Assembly: GCF_002150685.1 (NCBI RefSeq)
Contig: NZ_MSSW01000004.1
Span: 62,001 to 126,000 of the forward strand
Length of the DNA: 64,000 bases
Direction of reading: 5' to 3'
Source: Algoriphagus antarcticus
GTDB lineage: Bacteria; Bacteroidota; Bacteroidia; Cytophagales; Cyclobacteriaceae
The notes under the pieces are model-generated. The model was not told the DNA's origin and ran no database searches. It was given only the letters and a program-made list of their open reading frames with translations. Shown here piece after piece: positions 62,755-64,000 of this stretch. Both the position numbers and the translations under genes were made by a program. Positions within the stretch are counted from its first letter, which is position 1. Each line of letters starts with the position of its first letter.

Positions 62755-64000
62755 ATGAAAACCTTGTTAAGCAAAAAATATAACTTAAAACTACAGTTAT
62801 TTTCTTCACTTTTTTTTCTGATAATAGGATCTCTTTCCTCATGTAGTTCCAATGAGGGCGAGGGAAACAATAATTCTATTCATCAATCCGATTTAATTGT
62901 TTATGGCGGCACCTCCGCAGCAATTACCGCAGCTGTCCAAGCCAAGAAAATGGGTAAATCTGTTATTGTGGTTTCCCCGGACATTCATTTGGGAGGGCTT
63001 TCCTCCGGAGGTTTGGGTTTCACAGATACAGGGGATAAAACCGTGATCGGAGGCTTGGCAAGGGAATTTTACCACCGTGTTTATATGCACTACCAGAATG
63101 ACTCTGCTTGGAAATGGCAAAAACGGGAGGAATATGGAAACAAAGGACAAGGAACTCCTGCCATCGACGGCAATGCGAGGACAATGTGGATTTTTGAACC
63201 TCATGTAGCAGAGATGATTTTTGAGGATTTTGTCAGGGAAAATGAAATTGAGGTTTTGCGGGATGAATGGCTAGACAGGGAAAATGGCGTGGTCAAGGAA
63301 AACGGCAAAATTGTTTCCTTCAAAACGCTTTCAGGAAAAACCTTCAAAGGGAAAGTATTTATCGATGCGACCTATGAAGGAGACCTATTGGCTGCAGCGG
63401 GCGTTGGCTACCATGTCGGAAGGGAATCCAATGAGACTTATGGAGAAACATGGAATGGAGTTCAGTATGGGGTCTTCCAACACAGACATTATTTCATAGA
63501 ACATGTAAGTCCATATGTTGTACCCGGAGATGATACAAGTGGTTTGCTTCCCGAAATAGCGGATGAGCAGCTTCCTGAAAATGGAACTGGCGACGATAAA
63601 GTACAGGCCTACAATTTCAGGATGGCACTCAGTCAGCATCCCGACAACAGGATTTCTTTTCCAAAGCCTGCAAATTATGACCCCGCTAGATATGAACTAT
63701 TGGCTAGGGTTTTTGAATCCGGTTGGGATGAGACTTTTAACAAATTCGACGACATTCCCAATCTGAAAACTGACACCAACAACCACGGTCCGTTCAGTAC
63801 CGATTACATAGGAAAAAACTATGGCTATCCTGAGGCAAGCTATGAAGATAGGAAAACCATGATCCGGGAACATGAAGATTACCAAAAGGGATTGATGTAC
63901 TTTTTGGCTAATGATACAAAAGTTCCCGACTCTGTGAGGCTAGAAATGTCAAAGTGGGGTTTGGCAAAGGATGAATTTACGGATAACGGCAATTGGCCGC
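62755..64000 (+). CDS. Lipid-anchored FAD-dependent oxidoreductase, 3' end missing
   Basis: The open frame runs past the window end. From ATG 62755 a lipoprotein signal peptide ends SLSSC; ATG 62698 in the same frame is an alternative. The FAD-binding core begins with DLIVYGGTSAAITAAVQAKK (Gly-rich Rossmann loop), then the family motif HLGGLSSGGLGFTDTGD and FIDATYEGDLLAAAGV. The family (FAD_oxidored) is often found in polysaccharide-use loci. An extracytoplasmic lipid-anchored flavoenzyme without a Tat signal is odd and worth noting. It probably acts on the sugar or amino-sugar taken up by the adjacent SusCD pair. Confidence 0.88.
   Translation, partial: MKTLLSKKYNLKLQLFSSLFFLIIGSLSSCSSNEGEGNNNSIHQSDLIVYGGTSAAITAAVQAKKMGKSVIVVSPDIHLGGLSSGGLGFTDTGDKTVIGGLAREFYHRVYMHYQNDSAWKWQKREEYGNKGQGTPAIDGNARTMWIFEPHVAEMIFEDFVRENEIEVLRDEWLDRENGVVKENGKIVSFKTLSGKTFKGKVFIDATYEGDLLAAAGVGYHVGRESNETYGETWNGVQYGVFQHRHYFIEHVSPYVVPGDDTSGLLPEIADEQLPENGTGDDKVQAYNFRMALSQHPDNRISFPKPANYDPARYELLARVFESGWDETFNKFDDIPNLKTDTNNHGPFSTDYIGKNYGYPEASYEDRKTMIREHEDYQKGLMYFLANDTKVPDSVRLEMSKWGLAKDEFTDNGNWP

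Overview
The window looks like a chromosome segment of a free-living Bacteroidota bacterium of the Cytophagales (Cyclobacteriaceae / Algoriphagus-like). This is inferred from gene content and signals, not from a database match. The evidence is a SusC/SusD pair with an ECF sigma/FecR pair, a subtilase with a type IX secretion C-terminal domain, DUF2911 and DUF5996 proteins, promoters of the Bacteroidota form TTTG-N19-TAnnTTTG, few Shine-Dalgarno sites, moderate G+C, and many small secreted or lipid-anchored proteins. No rRNA, tRNA, CRISPR array, prophage or intact insertion sequence was seen.

Layout. 1-3.8 kb: end of an M24 peptidase gene, an MFS transporter, release factor 2 (prfB) with its programmed +1 frameshift site, and a secreted protein. 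3.9-9.8 kb: a compact eight-gene operon under an Rrf2 regulator with a clear promoter and a 22-bp dyad. It encodes a divergent cbb3-type heme-copper oxidase subunit, a fused di-heme cytochrome c, three small membrane proteins, the di-iron repair protein RIC and a second hemerythrin. I read it as a nitrosative-stress or low-oxygen respiratory island, and it is the most coherent system in the window. 10-16.4 kb: Rnk/GreA-like protein, a TrpF homologue without the catalytic Cys, a lipoprotein plus T9SS subtilase, rpe, and secreted or outer-membrane proteins. 16.5-30.2 kb: gyrA and a TPR protein, a PagL-like lipid A deacylase, a PIG-L deacetylase, a 34-residue membrane peptide and a sodium:solute symporter, a DUF2911 protein, a GhrA-type reductase, a universal stress protein and a TPR protein. 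30.5-39.4 kb: holA, then an envelope-energisation cluster (large TPR protein, plugless beta-barrel, SPOR protein, ExbB, ExbD, TonB-like protein). 39.7-48.6 kb: folC, trmB, a sirtuin, a DUF5996 protein, then a serine hydrolase / YfcC / YghZ / MFS run. 49.3-54.9 kb: a secreted protein, a Tat-exported HisC-like aminotransferase with a GNAT enzyme, an unusual Nramp homologue and an alpha/beta hydrolase. 56-64 kb: a nutrient-uptake locus (ECF sigma, FecR anti-sigma, SusC, SusD) and the start of a lipid-anchored FAD oxidoreductase that runs off the window.

Between genes there is a rich set of short repeats: a terminator family with a GCCTCC stem, an AACCACAGAG family (four copies), a 25-bp palindrome that also sits twice in frame inside folC, a 170-bp multi-hairpin element with inverted ends, a 184-bp direct repeat, and a 163-base G-free tract. 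These repeats, the divergent paralogues lacking catalytic or metal-binding residues, and the respiratory/NO operon are the best targets for follow-up.
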